Assembly: GCA_026003355.1 (NCBI GenBank)
Contig: BPHC01000001.1
Coordinates: forward strand, 372,001-436,000
Length of the DNA stretch: 64,000 nt
From: Cyclobacteriaceae bacterium
GTDB lineage: Bacteria; Bacteroidota; Bacteroidia; Cytophagales; Cyclobacteriaceae
Direction of reading: 5' to 3'
Of the stretch, positions 46,979 through 56,671 are shown piece by piece. The first letter of the stretch is position 1, and each line of letters starts with the position of its first letter. The notes under the pieces are model-generated. The model saw only the letters and a list, made by a program, of their open reading frames with translations, searched no databases and had not been told where the DNA came from. The translations under genes and the position numbers were made by a program.

Positions 46979-47908
46979 ATGCGCCGGAGACTTTTCAGAT
47001 ATAACCCGAAAACCTGCCAGTACGAACCTGCCCCTTTTCCATGGGCCGGGTTTCTTGTTTATGTTCTTTTGTTTTTGGTTTGTACCTGTGGCTTCTTTGC
47101 GGTTATTTCCCGGCTTCAGCCCGTACTATTCCCCACTCAAAATATGGCCATGCTGGCCAGGCAAAACCTGGCCTATGCGCAAAGTATCCGGTTAATGAAG
47201 GCCGACCTGGCCGAAATGGCACACCTGCTGAATGAGTTTCAGCATAAAGAAAAAGCGCTATCAGAAAAAATCTTCGGGTTACCCCGTAAGCCTTCCAACG
47301 TACAGGTCCAAGCCCGGAATGTACCTGAGGAAAATAAGAAAATATTAGCCGACCTGCACCGCAAGGTTAACACGATTCTGGACGATGTGCAAAGAGGCGA
47401 ATGGATTGCCATGCCGGCTGTGGCCGCCCGGCCTGAATGGCCCGTGTGGTGGCCACTGGAAACCAGCAACCCCACCATAGCTTCAGGGTTTGGAAAAAGA
47501 ATACATCCTTACCATAAAGGAAAATATTTCCATTACGGTATTGATATTCCTGCCGCCAAAGGGCATGGCGTACGTTCAGCGGGTGGCGGTAAGGTTATAC
47601 GGGTAGTGAGGAGCAGGGTGGAAAGCGGTTATGGCAATTATGTGGAAATAGATCATGGAACGGGTGTGATAAGCCGGTACGCCTGCCTGGATGAGATTGT
47701 GGTACGCACCGGGCAGCAGGTGGAGGGCGGAAGGTTAATAGGATACGCCGGAATAAGCGGAAGTGCGGTAGCTCCACACCTGCACTTTGAAATATTGATT
47801 AACAGCAGGCCTGTTAACCCCATGTTGTTCATGGTGCGAAATTTTACAGCCGAAACATACGCCAGGTTGCAGGCTGAGGGAAGCCGGATAAACCAATCAC
47901 TTGATTAA
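46979..47908 (+). CDS. M23 family peptidase-like membrane protein, paralog 1 (incomplete active site)
   Basis: A 309-residue protein with a short cytoplasmic N-terminus holding RYNPKTCQYEP, one membrane helix (about 23-43), a coiled coil (about 60-140) and an M23 LytM-type domain. The zinc ligands His185, Asp189 (HYGID) and His267/His269 (HLHFE) are present, but the conserved catalytic His of YxHL is Cys236 (RYACLDE). It may act as a regulator or weak enzyme of peptidoglycan endopeptidase activity. It is divergent from alaS and overlaps the next M23 gene by one base (TAATG). Confidence 0.85.
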   Translation: MRRRLFRYNPKTCQYEPAPFPWAGFLVYVLLFLVCTCGFFAVISRLQPVLFPTQNMAMLARQNLAYAQSIRLMKADLAEMAHLLNEFQHKEKALSEKIFGLPRKPSNVQVQARNVPEENKKILADLHRKVNTILDDVQRGEWIAMPAVAARPEWPVWWPLETSNPTIASGFGKRIHPYHKGKYFHYGIDIPAAKGHGVRSAGGGKVIRVVRSRVESGYGNYVEIDHGTGVISRYACLDEIVVRTGQQVEGGRLIGYAGISGSAVAPHLHFEILINSRPVNPMLFMVRNFTAETYARLQAEGSRINQSLD

Positions 47909-48870
47909 TGGCCGCGCGATTTCGATATAACCCCCACACCTGCCGTTACGAACCCGTTTTTCAAACCCCGAAAACAGTAGGTAAGCAGGTTGTATGGGTT
48001 ATGCTTCTGGCCTTTGTTACTTCAACGGGGGCATTTTATTATTACGTCAGCCAATTCGGGTTTCCGGCCGAACAACAACTCGCGGCGGGGTATGAGCAGC
48101 ACCGTAAAGCATGGCACGAACAACTGCAGCAACTTAAAAGTCTGGAGCAAACACTTTGGGGTGTTCTGGAGCGCGACAACCAGCAATACCGGCTCATGCT
48201 GGACCTTTCGCCCCTTTCGGAAGACCAACTGCTGGCAGGCACCGGGGGCACACCGGAACCCATCCCGGATTTCGCTTTCCCCTATGCCGAACTTGCCAAC
48301 GGCTACCACCGGCTGTTCCGCCTTCGCCATCGCGCCCAAATTGCAAAACAATCGCTCGAGGTTCTGCACCGCGAAGCCGATCGCAAAAACAAAATGAAGG
48401 AATCCCGGCCTGCCATTCAGCCGGTTGACAGCCGCCAGCTCTCCCACCTGTACACCACTTTTGGCTTGCGCATGCATCCCATTTTCGGGGTATTGAAAGA
48501 GCATAAAGGGCTGGACTTCAGCCTCCCAAAGGGCGCCCCCGTTTATGCCACCGGTAACGGGCGGGTTTCGCTGGCCCACTACTCCCCCTCTTACGGCAAC
48601 GTGGTGTACATCGATCACGGCTTTGGCTATGAAACCCGATATGCGCACCTGAACCGATTTATTGTTCAGCCTGGTCAATACGTAAAACGCGGACAAACTA
48701 TTGGTTATGTGGGCAACACCGGCATATCTGTTTCTCCCCATCTGCATTATGAGGTACATTATAATGGAGAACCCGTTAATCCGCTTTACTTTTTCCAGCG
48801 CGACTTACCTGCTGAGGAATATGAAAAGTTAATCCGCAAAGCAGAAAAAACTGCCGGTTCGCTTGACTAA
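47908..48870 (+). CDS. M23 family peptidoglycan endopeptidase, paralog 2
   Basis: A 320-residue paralog of the preceding gene with the same N-terminal motif (RYNPHTCRYEP), one membrane helix (about 28-48), a coiled coil and the M23 domain. All active-site residues are present: His199 and Asp203 (HKGLD), His247 (YAHLN), His278 and His280 (HLHYE). It should cleave peptide cross-links in the periplasm. Coupled translation with paralog 1 suggests a hetero-complex of an active and an impaired subunit. Confidence 0.9.
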   Translation: MAARFRYNPHTCRYEPVFQTPKTVGKQVVWVMLLAFVTSTGAFYYYVSQFGFPAEQQLAAGYEQHRKAWHEQLQQLKSLEQTLWGVLERDNQQYRLMLDLSPLSEDQLLAGTGGTPEPIPDFAFPYAELANGYHRLFRLRHRAQIAKQSLEVLHREADRKNKMKESRPAIQPVDSRQLSHLYTTFGLRMHPIFGVLKEHKGLDFSLPKGAPVYATGNGRVSLAHYSPSYGNVVYIDHGFGYETRYAHLNRFIVQPGQYVKRGQTIGYVGNTGISVSPHLHYEVHYNGEPVNPLYFFQRDLPAEEYEKLIRKAEKTAGSLD

Positions 48871-48897
48871 AGCGGCTTATACTTAACCCCTGGTTTA

Positions 48898-48905
48898 TAT
48901 TTTTG
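48898..48905 (+). promoter_or_regulatory. -7 promoter box TATTTTTG of the capA-like gene
   Basis: Exact TAnnTTTG match 20 bases before ATG 48926. No clear -33 element. Confidence 0.45.
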
Positions 48906-48925
48906 CGGTTTTGAATTGAATTAGT

Positions 48926-49972
48926 ATGCGGTACGCATTGGCGGTTATGCTGTTCTTTTTTGTGGCTGCAATGGCTTTAGGCCAGCCTAACGACACCACC
49001 GGAATAACGATTATTGGTGTGGGCGATATTATGATGGGTACAACCTATCCCAAAGCTGTGCTGCCACCCGAAGACGGCCGGTGGCTCATGTACGAGGTAG
49101 CTGAAATACTACGCAGTGCCGATGCCACCATTGGAAACCTGGAAGGCGTTTTGATGGACGAAGAAGGAACACCCAAAACCTGCCGCGACCCCAGTGTTTG
49201 CTATGTGTTCAAATCACCTGTCCGGTATGTTAAAAACCTTGCCGATGCCGGCTTTGACGCCATGAGCCTGGCCAACAACCACGCAGGCGATTTTGGGGCA
49301 GATGGCCGCAAAAGCTCCATGCTTGCGCTACAGTCGGCAGGCATTGCGCATGCAGGACAACTGGAACAAAAAACGACCGTGTTTACGCGCAATGGCATAC
49401 GCTTTGGCTTCGTAGCCTTTGCCCCCAACAGCAATTGTTTACCATTGAACGAACTGGAAGGCGCCAAAAAGCTGGTAGCCGCACTTGATTCAGTTACCGA
49501 TATCGTAATCGTTTCATTTCATGGCGGGGCCGAAGGGCCACAACATGAGCATGTGCCCCGGGCAACCGAGTACTTTCATGGCGAAAACCGGGGCGATGTA
49601 TATGCCTTTGCCCACGCCGTTATTGACGCCGGGGCTGATGTGGTTTTCGGACACGGTCCGCATGTAGTACGTGCCGTAGAAGTTTACCGCAACCGGTTTA
49701 TTGCCTACAGCCTGGGAAATTTCTGCACCTACGGGGGCATTAATGTAAGCGGAATAAACGGCCTGGCACCTATAATAAAAGTTGTTACTGACCGCCGGGG
49801 TAAATTTCTAAGAGGACAAATTATTTCGGCTTATCAGGTGCCCCGCGACCGCGTAAAAGCCGATCCCGAACATCGTGCCGCCAGGCGAATTGCAGAACTA
49901 ACCAAAAAAGATTTTCCCGATTTACCCCTTCACATTGACGAGTACGGAAATATTACTTACCTTGCCCGTTAA
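48926..49972 (+). CDS. CapA family protein (metallophosphatase fold)
   Basis: A 348-residue secreted protein with a signal peptide ending at ALGQ. It contains the CapA motifs GVGDIMMG, GNLEGVL, SLANNHAGDFG, VSFHGGAEG and VVFGHGPHVVRAVE, which form a calcineurin-like metal site. CapA is known from polyglutamate capsule export, but many CapA-domain proteins have no such partners. No capB or capC is near, so the role is open. It is followed by merR at 1 base. Confidence 0.87.
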   Translation: MRYALAVMLFFFVAAMALGQPNDTTGITIIGVGDIMMGTTYPKAVLPPEDGRWLMYEVAEILRSADATIGNLEGVLMDEEGTPKTCRDPSVCYVFKSPVRYVKNLADAGFDAMSLANNHAGDFGADGRKSSMLALQSAGIAHAGQLEQKTTVFTRNGIRFGFVAFAPNSNCLPLNELEGAKKLVAALDSVTDIVIVSFHGGAEGPQHEHVPRATEYFHGENRGDVYAFAHAVIDAGADVVFGHGPHVVRAVEVYRNRFIAYSLGNFCTYGGINVSGINGLAPIIKVVTDRRGKFLRGQIISAYQVPRDRVKADPEHRAARRIAELTKKDFPDLPLHIDEYGNITYLAR

Positions 49973-49973
49973 C

Positions 49974-50309
49974 ATGGCGTACAAAGAAAAAGAAATCGAA
50001 AAGCTATACTACTCCATAGGAGAAGTAGCTGAAATCTTTAATGTGGCTCCATCGTTAATTCGTTTCTGGGAATCTGAATTCGACATTATCAAGCCCAAAA
50101 AAAACCGGAAAGGAAACCGGCAGTTTACACGCGAAGACATCGAAAACGTGCGCATTATTTACCACCTGGTAAAAGAAAAGGGCTTTACCCTGCAGGGCGC
50201 CAAGGAAATGCTTAAAAATGATGCCCTGGCTGTAAAAAATCAGGTAGAACTTATTGATTCTCTGAAATCGGTAAGAAAATTTCTGGTTGAACTGCGCGAC
50301 CGCCTGTAA
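49974..50309 (+). CDS. MerR family transcriptional regulator
   Basis: A 111-residue protein. The N-terminal winged helix has YYSIGEVAEIFNVAPSLIRFWESEF and GNRQFTREDIENVRIIYHLV; the C-terminal helix is short and has no cysteine or ligand domain, so it is not a metal sensor. The start is ATG 49974, giving the normal N-terminus. Found next to M23 peptidases and dprA, it may be a general regulator conserved in this phylum. Confidence 0.88.
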   Translation: MAYKEKEIEKLYYSIGEVAEIFNVAPSLIRFWESEFDIIKPKKNRKGNRQFTREDIENVRIIYHLVKEKGFTLQGAKEMLKNDALAVKNQVELIDSLKSVRKFLVELRDRL

Positions 50310-50324
50310 AAACCTGTTCCAGCC

Positions 50325-51446
50325 GTGCATGCCCCCCTGCCGGAAGAAGAACGACTGGCGCTCCTGGCCCTGCATTTCGTGCCCGGGCTCGGCAACTTCA
50401 CCATCCGCCAGCTGGTGAGTTACTGTGGCTCGGCCGCAAGGGCGTTCAAAACCCCCAAAGGAAAGTTGCTTAAAATTCCCGGCATTGGCACCAAAACAGC
50501 CGAAGCCGTTGTAAACGGAAAACCCTTTGCCAAAGCCGAACAGGAATGGAAGAAAGCCGCACAGAAAAACGTAAGGCTGGTTTTTTATACAGATAAAGAT
50601 TACCCTTCACGGCTTAAGGAAATCCCCGATGCGCCTTCGCTTTTATATATTAAAGGAAATGTTGACTTCGAAAACCCGAAAACAGTAGGCATTGTGGGTA
50701 CACGCAAAGCCACTGCCTATGGTAAAGACCGTGTGGATGAACTGGTAGAAGGCCTCGTGCCCCATGGTGCTTTGATTGTTAGCGGGCTGGCCTATGGAAT
50801 TGACGTGCACGCGCACAAGGCAGCTTTACGCAACGGGCTTGCCACCATTGCCGTACTGGGAAGCGGAGTGGATGTAATTTACCCGTCAGCTCACCGTGAT
50901 ACAGCCGGTAAAATGGAAGAACGAGGCGGCCTGGTTAGCGAAAACCCGTTAGGCACCCCACCCGATGCCCACCATTTTCCGGAACGCAATCGCATTATTG
51001 CCGGATTGTGCGATGCCCTGGTGGTGGTTGAGGCGGCAGCCACCGGCGGTGCTTTGATTACAGCCGAGCTGGCAAACGGCTATGGCCGCGATGTTTTTGC
51101 CTTTCCGGGAAGTATCGGAATACCCACCTCAGAAGGCTGCAACAACCTGATAAAAACCAATCGGGCCCATTTGATAACTTCGGTGAAGGATATTGAATAC
51201 ATAATGAGTTGGACGGCCGAGACGGGGAGGAAGAAGAGTAAGGCCGCAGTGCGCGACACTTCTGCCCTGGGCGATGAGGAACGCAGCATCATTAACGTAT
51301 TGCGCAGTAAAAGTCCGATAGCGCTGGACGAACTGAGCTGGCGCACCAGCATACCGGTAAGCCGGCTGGCGGGGCTGTTGCTTTCGCTGGAGTTTGCATC
51401 GTGGGTAAAAGCCTTGCCGGGCAAACAATATGCCCTGATGGAATGA
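50325..51446 (+). CDS. dprA: DNA processing protein DprA
   Basis: A 373-residue protein. An N-terminal helix-hairpin-helix-like part (LLKIPGIGTKTAEAVV) is followed by the Rossmann-like DprA domain with GIVGTRKATAYG, SGLAYGIDVHAHKAAL, PERNRIIAGL and VEAAATGGALITA, and a C-terminal winged-helix domain (about 310-373). DprA loads RecA onto incoming single-stranded DNA in natural transformation. Competence genes are not otherwise present here. Confidence 0.94.
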   Translation: MHAPLPEEERLALLALHFVPGLGNFTIRQLVSYCGSAARAFKTPKGKLLKIPGIGTKTAEAVVNGKPFAKAEQEWKKAAQKNVRLVFYTDKDYPSRLKEIPDAPSLLYIKGNVDFENPKTVGIVGTRKATAYGKDRVDELVEGLVPHGALIVSGLAYGIDVHAHKAALRNGLATIAVLGSGVDVIYPSAHRDTAGKMEERGGLVSENPLGTPPDAHHFPERNRIIAGLCDALVVVEAAATGGALITAELANGYGRDVFAFPGSIGIPTSEGCNNLIKTNRAHLITSVKDIEYIMSWTAETGRKKSKAAVRDTSALGDEERSIINVLRSKSPIALDELSWRTSIPVSRLAGLLLSLEFASWVKALPGKQYALME

Positions 51447-51486
51447 GTAAAGGATTTTTCTGATTATCGCATCATCAGCACGGTAA

Positions 51487-52101
51487 TTAATCGTTCTTCT
51501 GGTTGCATTTCTCCTTAATGGTGTCGTAGGCGCGCAAATCGCCCAACTCTCCTGCCTTGCTCAGGTCAAGGCAACCGTTTTTAATATCACCAAACTCAAT
51601 GCGCAAAATGCCGCGCATGTACCAGGCGTCATAATTTTTGGGGTTAATCTGAATAATCTTCGAACAATCGTTTATGGCATCTTCGTAAGCCTGCAGGTAT
51701 TGTTTGGCTTTTCCGCGGTTAAAGTAGGCTTCTATGTAATTTTCGTTTATGCTAATCGCCTTCGAAAAGTCTTCAATCGCACCATAAAAATCCTGCAGCT
51801 TCATCTTTACATTGCCACGTGCAAAGTAGGCTTCGGCAAACCGCGGATTTTTTTCAATAGCCAGGTTATAATCCTTCATCGCCCCGTGCCGGTCATCAAA
51901 CCGGTCTTTAATATTGCCGCGTAAAAAGTAGGCGGCCGAATTCCCGGCATCGGCTTCAATGGCTTTATTCAAATGCAACAATGCCTCCACGTACTCGCCT
52001 TTTTCAATAAGTTCACGGCCGCGCTGTGTAAGGTCTTTTGACGATTGCGCCTGTGCCAGCAAGGGCAACAGTAAAGCAAGGCCAACTACAATTTTTTTCA
52101 T
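51487..52101 (-). CDS. Secreted tetratricopeptide repeat protein
   Basis: A 204-residue protein with a signal peptide ending near AQAQ. About four to five TPR units follow (for example AIEKNPRFAEAYFARGNVKMKL and AISINENYIEAYFNRGKAKQ), ending with a Cys-containing tail. It is likely a periplasmic scaffold. It converges with dprA and lies 67 bases after the HMG-CoA lyase gene. Confidence 0.87.
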   Translation of the reverse strand: MKKIVVGLALLLPLLAQAQSSKDLTQRGRELIEKGEYVEALLHLNKAIEADAGNSAAYFLRGNIKDRFDDRHGAMKDYNLAIEKNPRFAEAYFARGNVKMKLQDFYGAIEDFSKAISINENYIEAYFNRGKAKQYLQAYEDAINDCSKIIQINPKNYDAWYMRGILRIEFGDIKNGCLDLSKAGELGDLRAYDTIKEKCNQKND

Positions 52102-52168
52102 AACTACATTTTAAATACCTCACAAACTTAACCTTATGCAACATTCGGCTAAGGCCCGTGTAATATTT

Positions 52169-53023
52169 TTAGTGTTTTGGAAAGATTTCGGCAGCCAGAC
52201 GAACGGCTTCAACCAGTTCAGCAGCATTTACACCGGTTTCCATGCCCTGTTCTTCCAGCCACCCGATAATTTTTTCGGTTGGGATGTTGCCCACCAGTTC
52301 ATCCTGGGCCATCGGACATCCTCCGAAACCCTTTATTGCACCGTCTATCCGTCTGCACCCCGATTCCACCGCTGCCTTTACTTTTGCCACGACCTGTTCA
52401 GGGCGGCTGTGCAAATGAACTCCCAGCTCAATATCCGGAAAAGCCGCAGAAAGCGCACCAAAGAGGCGGGTTACCTGCTGCGGTGTAGCCAAACCAACCG
52501 TATCGGCAAGCGATACAATTTGAATGCCCTCTTCTTTAAGCCGACCTGTAAACTCAACTACAAGATCTTCACTGTACGGGTCTCCGTACGGATTGCCAAA
52601 GCCCATGCTGATGTACACTACCTGTAACTTGCCGTGCCTGGTGCACAGTTCCTGGATGTCTTTTACCGTATCCATTGCCCGGACTACCGACTTGTTGGTA
52701 TTTCGCTGCTGAAAGGTATCGGATATGGAAAGCGGAAAGCCGATATACGTTACACCTTCATGCCGCATGGCCTCTTCGGCTCCGCGAAGATTGGCCACTA
52801 TAGCCAGCAGGCGGGTTTTGCTTTTTTGCCAGTCCAGTTGCTCCAATACCTCCACGGTGTCACTCATCTGGGGTACAGCTTTTGGCGAAACAAAACTCCC
52901 GAAATCAAGCGTATGAAAGCCTACCCTGAGCAGTTGGTTGAGGTACCGCACTTTTTGCGCCGTGGGTATGAAGGTTTGCAACCCCTGCATGGCATCGCGC
53001 GGACATTCAACAAGCTTAATCAT
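52169..53023 (-). CDS. Hydroxymethylglutaryl-CoA lyase
   Basis: A 284-residue TIM-barrel enzyme. KLVECPRDAMQG carries the catalytic Arg and Asp, GVHLHSRPEQ the metal-binding HxH, and KGFGGCPMAQDELVGN the flexible catalytic-cysteine loop. It splits HMG-CoA to acetyl-CoA and acetoacetate, in leucine degradation. Length is slightly short of the usual 300 but complete. It is divergent from the DUF1800 operon; 53024-53170 shows nothing recognisable. Confidence 0.9.
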   Translation of the reverse strand: MIKLVECPRDAMQGLQTFIPTAQKVRYLNQLLRVGFHTLDFGSFVSPKAVPQMSDTVEVLEQLDWQKSKTRLLAIVANLRGAEEAMRHEGVTYIGFPLSISDTFQQRNTNKSVVRAMDTVKDIQELCTRHGKLQVVYISMGFGNPYGDPYSEDLVVEFTGRLKEEGIQIVSLADTVGLATPQQVTRLFGALSAAFPDIELGVHLHSRPEQVVAKVKAAVESGCRRIDGAIKGFGGCPMAQDELVGNIPTEKIIGWLEEQGMETGVNAAELVEAVRLAAEIFPKH

Positions 53024-53170
53024 GGTACAAAAAAATCGTGCTTACCTGCTTACTTTGGTAACTTAAAGATAAAGTAAATTTCAAGGCAATTACCGGAAAA
53101 ATCTGCAACTTACCTGTTAATACTGCTTGCAACAAAAACCTGTTGTATAAACTTCAGGACCGAGTAACCT

Positions 53171-54946
53171 ATGCCATTACCAGAATTTACCGGCACACTG
53201 GGTGTTAAAAGGGCAGCACACCTGTTGCGAAGAGCCACCTTTGGAGCTACCAAAGCACAAATTGACAATTTCTCCACCCTTAATCCATTGCAGGCTATCC
53301 AGCAATTATACCGGCAGGCATTGCCTGCCACCCCGCCACCCATCGATCCCGATACGCTCGAACCATGGGTAATAAGTGGCATTACCGACCCCGAAAAAAT
53401 GGAGCCGGCATACATAGATTTTTTCAAACAGTGGTTTCTGGGGCAGATGATGAGTGCCGGTGTATCAACTGCTCTAACATTGGCCTATTCGGCCCGCGAA
53501 AAGCTTGTTTTTTTTCTGCATACCCACTTTACCGCTCTTGCTGAAAAAATAAACTCCAGCCGGGCCCTTTATTTTCAAAACCAGCTGTTCAGGTTGTATG
53601 CGCTCGACCAGCTTCTGTCGCCTGTTGTTCCCTACGAAAAGCTCAATTTCAAGGAGTTAACCATAAAAATCAGCGTAGATAATGCCATGCTGCGCCTCTT
53701 GGACGGCTACCTGAATGTAAATGGCAGTCCCAACGAAAATTATGCCCGCGAACTGCTGGAGCTTTATTCCATAGGGCGCGGACTGGAAAATACCCTGCCT
53801 CCGCCTACCGGCGCGGGCGATTATATTTTGTTTACTGAACACGATGTGCAACAGGCTGCGCGGGTATTGTCGGGGTGGAATTTCGATGACTCTTTTGCCA
53901 ATTTCGATCCGGACACCCAGCTTCCACGGGGTATAGTTCGCGGAACCGCTGCAAATGCATCGGCCCACGACAATGGTATTAAAACCTTCAGCAATCGCTT
54001 TATCAATCCAGGCACCGGTCAGCCCTGGGTAATTCAACCCGATGTTGCCCTGCTCAATAACGGCCAGCCCACCGAAGCCAGCGCCCTGGATGAAATACGC
54101 CAGCTTATAGACATGATATATGCCCAGGAAGAAACAGCCCGGCATATTTGCCGCAAAGTGTACCGGTTTTTTGTTTACCACCAGATTACTTCTGAGATTG
54201 AAAACAACATCATAGCCGTAATGGCCGATACTTTTCGCGCCAATAATTTCAAACTTCAGCCGGTTATTGAAAACCTGCTGCGCAGCCAGCATTTTTATGA
54301 CGCTGCTTCCGGAAACGAAGACGACAAATTCGGAGGCATCATTAAATCGCCACTGGATTTGGTTACCGGTACGTTGCGTTTCTTCGACATTCGCGTACCC
54401 GATATGAACACCCAGCCACAGGAGTTTTATGCCTTTACAGGAGCTATGAACGCTGCACTTGAAACTCAGGGCATGTTTTTTTACCAGCCTTTCGATGTAG
54501 CCGGCTACGATGCCTATCATCAATATCCGGTGTACAACCGAAGCTGGATTACCGTAAACTACCTCACCAACCGCTATGCCTTTATCAGAAACCTGATTAA
54601 TGTTGACGGCACCGGACCATTTACGTTAAACGTGTACAATTATGTGCGCAATAACATAAACAATACCTTAGCTGCCAATTCACGTGATCTGGTCACAGAG
54701 CTGGTGCGTTATCTGTTTCCCTGGGCAGATAACCTGACTTTTGATCCTGGCAATGACGACACCGCCACCATAACCGCCGAAAGGTTAAACTACTTTCTGG
54801 TAAGCTTCCTGTCGGACATAGACCCCAACCCCGAAGCTGCCTGGACTACACGATGGACTACAGAAACAGGCATAGGTACCATGACCAGCCAGCTGCAAAA
54901 CCTGTTCAATGCCCTTATGCAATCGCCAGAATATCAACTGCACTAA
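53171..54946 (+). CDS. DUF1800 family protein
   Basis: A 591-residue protein. RAAHLLRRATFGATKAQID near the N-terminus, NYARELLELYSIG and ARHICRKVYRFFVYH are typical of DUF1800. A clear signal peptide is not visible. DUF1800 proteins are nearly always paired with a DUF1501 protein, as here, and are thought to act on extracellular matrix or polysaccharide, but no activity is established. One base separates it from the next open frame and nine from its preferred start. Confidence 0.88.
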   Translation: MPLPEFTGTLGVKRAAHLLRRATFGATKAQIDNFSTLNPLQAIQQLYRQALPATPPPIDPDTLEPWVISGITDPEKMEPAYIDFFKQWFLGQMMSAGVSTALTLAYSAREKLVFFLHTHFTALAEKINSSRALYFQNQLFRLYALDQLLSPVVPYEKLNFKELTIKISVDNAMLRLLDGYLNVNGSPNENYARELLELYSIGRGLENTLPPPTGAGDYILFTEHDVQQAARVLSGWNFDDSFANFDPDTQLPRGIVRGTAANASAHDNGIKTFSNRFINPGTGQPWVIQPDVALLNNGQPTEASALDEIRQLIDMIYAQEETARHICRKVYRFFVYHQITSEIENNIIAVMADTFRANNFKLQPVIENLLRSQHFYDAASGNEDDKFGGIIKSPLDLVTGTLRFFDIRVPDMNTQPQEFYAFTGAMNAALETQGMFFYQPFDVAGYDAYHQYPVYNRSWITVNYLTNRYAFIRNLINVDGTGPFTLNVYNYVRNNINNTLAANSRDLVTELVRYLFPWADNLTFDPGNDDTATITAERLNYFLVSFLSDIDPNPEAAWTTRWTTETGIGTMTSQLQNLFNALMQSPEYQLH

Positions 54947-54955
54947 ATGGTAATC

Positions 54956-56665
54956 ATGAAAAGAAGATCCTTTTTAAAACACCTGCCTGCTGCTGCAGCA
55001 CTGCCTGTTACGCTGGGCGGTATTCCCCTCAGGGCCATGGCGTGGAACCCGCTGACCATGATGGCCAGTCAAAGCAGCAGCGACCGCGTTTTGGTTATCC
55101 TTCAGCTTCATGGCGGTAACGATGGGCTGAATACCCTTATACCGGTTGAGCAATACGACTTGTATTACAGCCGGCGAGCCAACATCGCCATTCCCAAAAA
55201 CAACAGCCTGCGAAAGCTGATCCCGCTGGACAGCACGCTGCCCTCTGCCAAACAGGTGGGCCTGCATCCTGATATGGCTGCCATTAAAGCCCTGTACGAT
55301 AATGGCCGTGCAGCCTTTGTACAGGGCGTATCGTACAAAAACAACAACGGAAGCCACTTTCGCGGGCGCGATATATGGTTTATGGGAGGAGGCGCTGACG
55401 ATTACTATCCTTCCGGCTGGGTGGGCCGATACCTGGCCCATGAATATGCTGCGCTGGGGCAATATCCGCAAGACTTCCCAAACGCCTCCATGCCCGATCC
55501 ATTGGGTATTGAAATGGGAAATGACATCTCCCTTATTTTTCACCAACAGGGTAATATCCCCACTTCTGTTTCGCTAAACGACCCCGAAGGATTTGCACAA
55601 CTTGTAGAAGAACTGGAGGGATTTCAGGACACGGAAATTGACCCGCGCGGGCGTCCGCCCCTGAGCGTGCAAAACTCACCCTACTGGAATGAATTAAACT
55701 GGATACTGGGCCTGGAAAAGAAAACCGATGATTATGCGCAACGCCTGTACCAGGTTTACCTGGCCGGAGGCAGCACCACCGTAACCTATCCGGAGATCTA
55801 TCCATTTAACGCACCCCGCAGCAGCAAGCGTAACCCATTAACACCACAACTAAAACTGGTGGCCCGGCTGCTGGCCGGAGGATGCAAAACACGCGTATTT
55901 CTGGTGCGCATAGGTGGGTTCGACACACACGCAGAACAGGTGGAAAGCTACGATCCCACCATGGGAGCACATGCCGCACTGCTGTACCATGTTTCTGCAG
56001 CCATGAAAGCCTTTCAGGACGACCTGCGCAGCCGCGCACTGGAAGACCGGGTGCTTACCGTTACCACATCCGAATTCGGCAGGCGCATTCACAGCAACGG
56101 AAGCTACGGAACCGACCACGGAACAGGTGGCCCCATTCTTATTTTCGGAAAGCATGTAAACCCGGGAGTATTTGGCAACAACCCTGATATGACCAAAGAC
56201 AATGTTGAAATGCAGTTCGATTACCGGCAGGTGTATGCCAACCTGCTAAAAGACTGGATGCTGGTGGATAAGAATACCATTATCAACGACATCTTTTTCG
56301 GTAACTTTATTGACGGAGAAAACCCCGATGAACCCGCGATGTTTTTCGAACCCCTGCCGCTGGCCAGAGATACCATTACAGGCAATGATATGTTCCTGAA
56401 TGTGCGATTTGATCTTTCAGACCCCTACCCTAACCCGGCCAGCGATTCAGTTACGATTGCCTACCGCGTTAACGCAACAGTACATGTATTGATCGACCTT
56501 ATAGACCCGCACGGCAAGGTGGCTGCTATTGTTGCCAGCAGCCTGCACGAACCTGGCGAATACAGAAAGCAAACGGCATTGCACAAACTAAGCCCGGGTG
56601 TTTATGTGTGCCGCATGAAGGCCGGCAGTTTTGAAAAAAAGAAAAAATTGGTAATAGCACACTGA
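54956..56665 (+). CDS. DUF1501 family protein with Tat signal and T9SS sorting domain
   Basis: A 569-residue protein. The N-terminus MKRRSFLKHLPAAAALP is a twin-arginine signal. The body has VILQLHGGNDGLNTLIP, ANIAIPKNN, GVSYKNNNGSHFRGRDIW, GGFDTHAEQ and TTSEFGRRIHSNGSYGTDHG, the sulfatase-like DUF1501 pattern. The last about 80 residues (DPYPNPASDSVTIAY, then LSPGVYVCRMKAG, KKKKLVI) are a T9SS type A sorting domain. The protein is therefore probably exported folded by Tat and then carried across the outer membrane by T9SS. ATG 54956 starts the Tat signal; an upstream ATG at 54947 is possible. Confidence 0.9.
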   Translation: MKRRSFLKHLPAAAALPVTLGGIPLRAMAWNPLTMMASQSSSDRVLVILQLHGGNDGLNTLIPVEQYDLYYSRRANIAIPKNNSLRKLIPLDSTLPSAKQVGLHPDMAAIKALYDNGRAAFVQGVSYKNNNGSHFRGRDIWFMGGGADDYYPSGWVGRYLAHEYAALGQYPQDFPNASMPDPLGIEMGNDISLIFHQQGNIPTSVSLNDPEGFAQLVEELEGFQDTEIDPRGRPPLSVQNSPYWNELNWILGLEKKTDDYAQRLYQVYLAGGSTTVTYPEIYPFNAPRSSKRNPLTPQLKLVARLLAGGCKTRVFLVRIGGFDTHAEQVESYDPTMGAHAALLYHVSAAMKAFQDDLRSRALEDRVLTVTTSEFGRRIHSNGSYGTDHGTGGPILIFGKHVNPGVFGNNPDMTKDNVEMQFDYRQVYANLLKDWMLVDKNTIINDIFFGNFIDGENPDEPAMFFEPLPLARDTITGNDMFLNVRFDLSDPYPNPASDSVTIAYRVNATVHVLIDLIDPHGKVAAIVASSLHEPGEYRKQTALHKLSPGVYVCRMKAGSFEKKKKLVIAH

Positions 56666-56671
56666 TTCAAC

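Noticed and set aside
48926-49972. Polyglutamate capsule locus
   Set aside because: Only a CapA-fold protein is present; the ligase genes capB and capC are not in the window.
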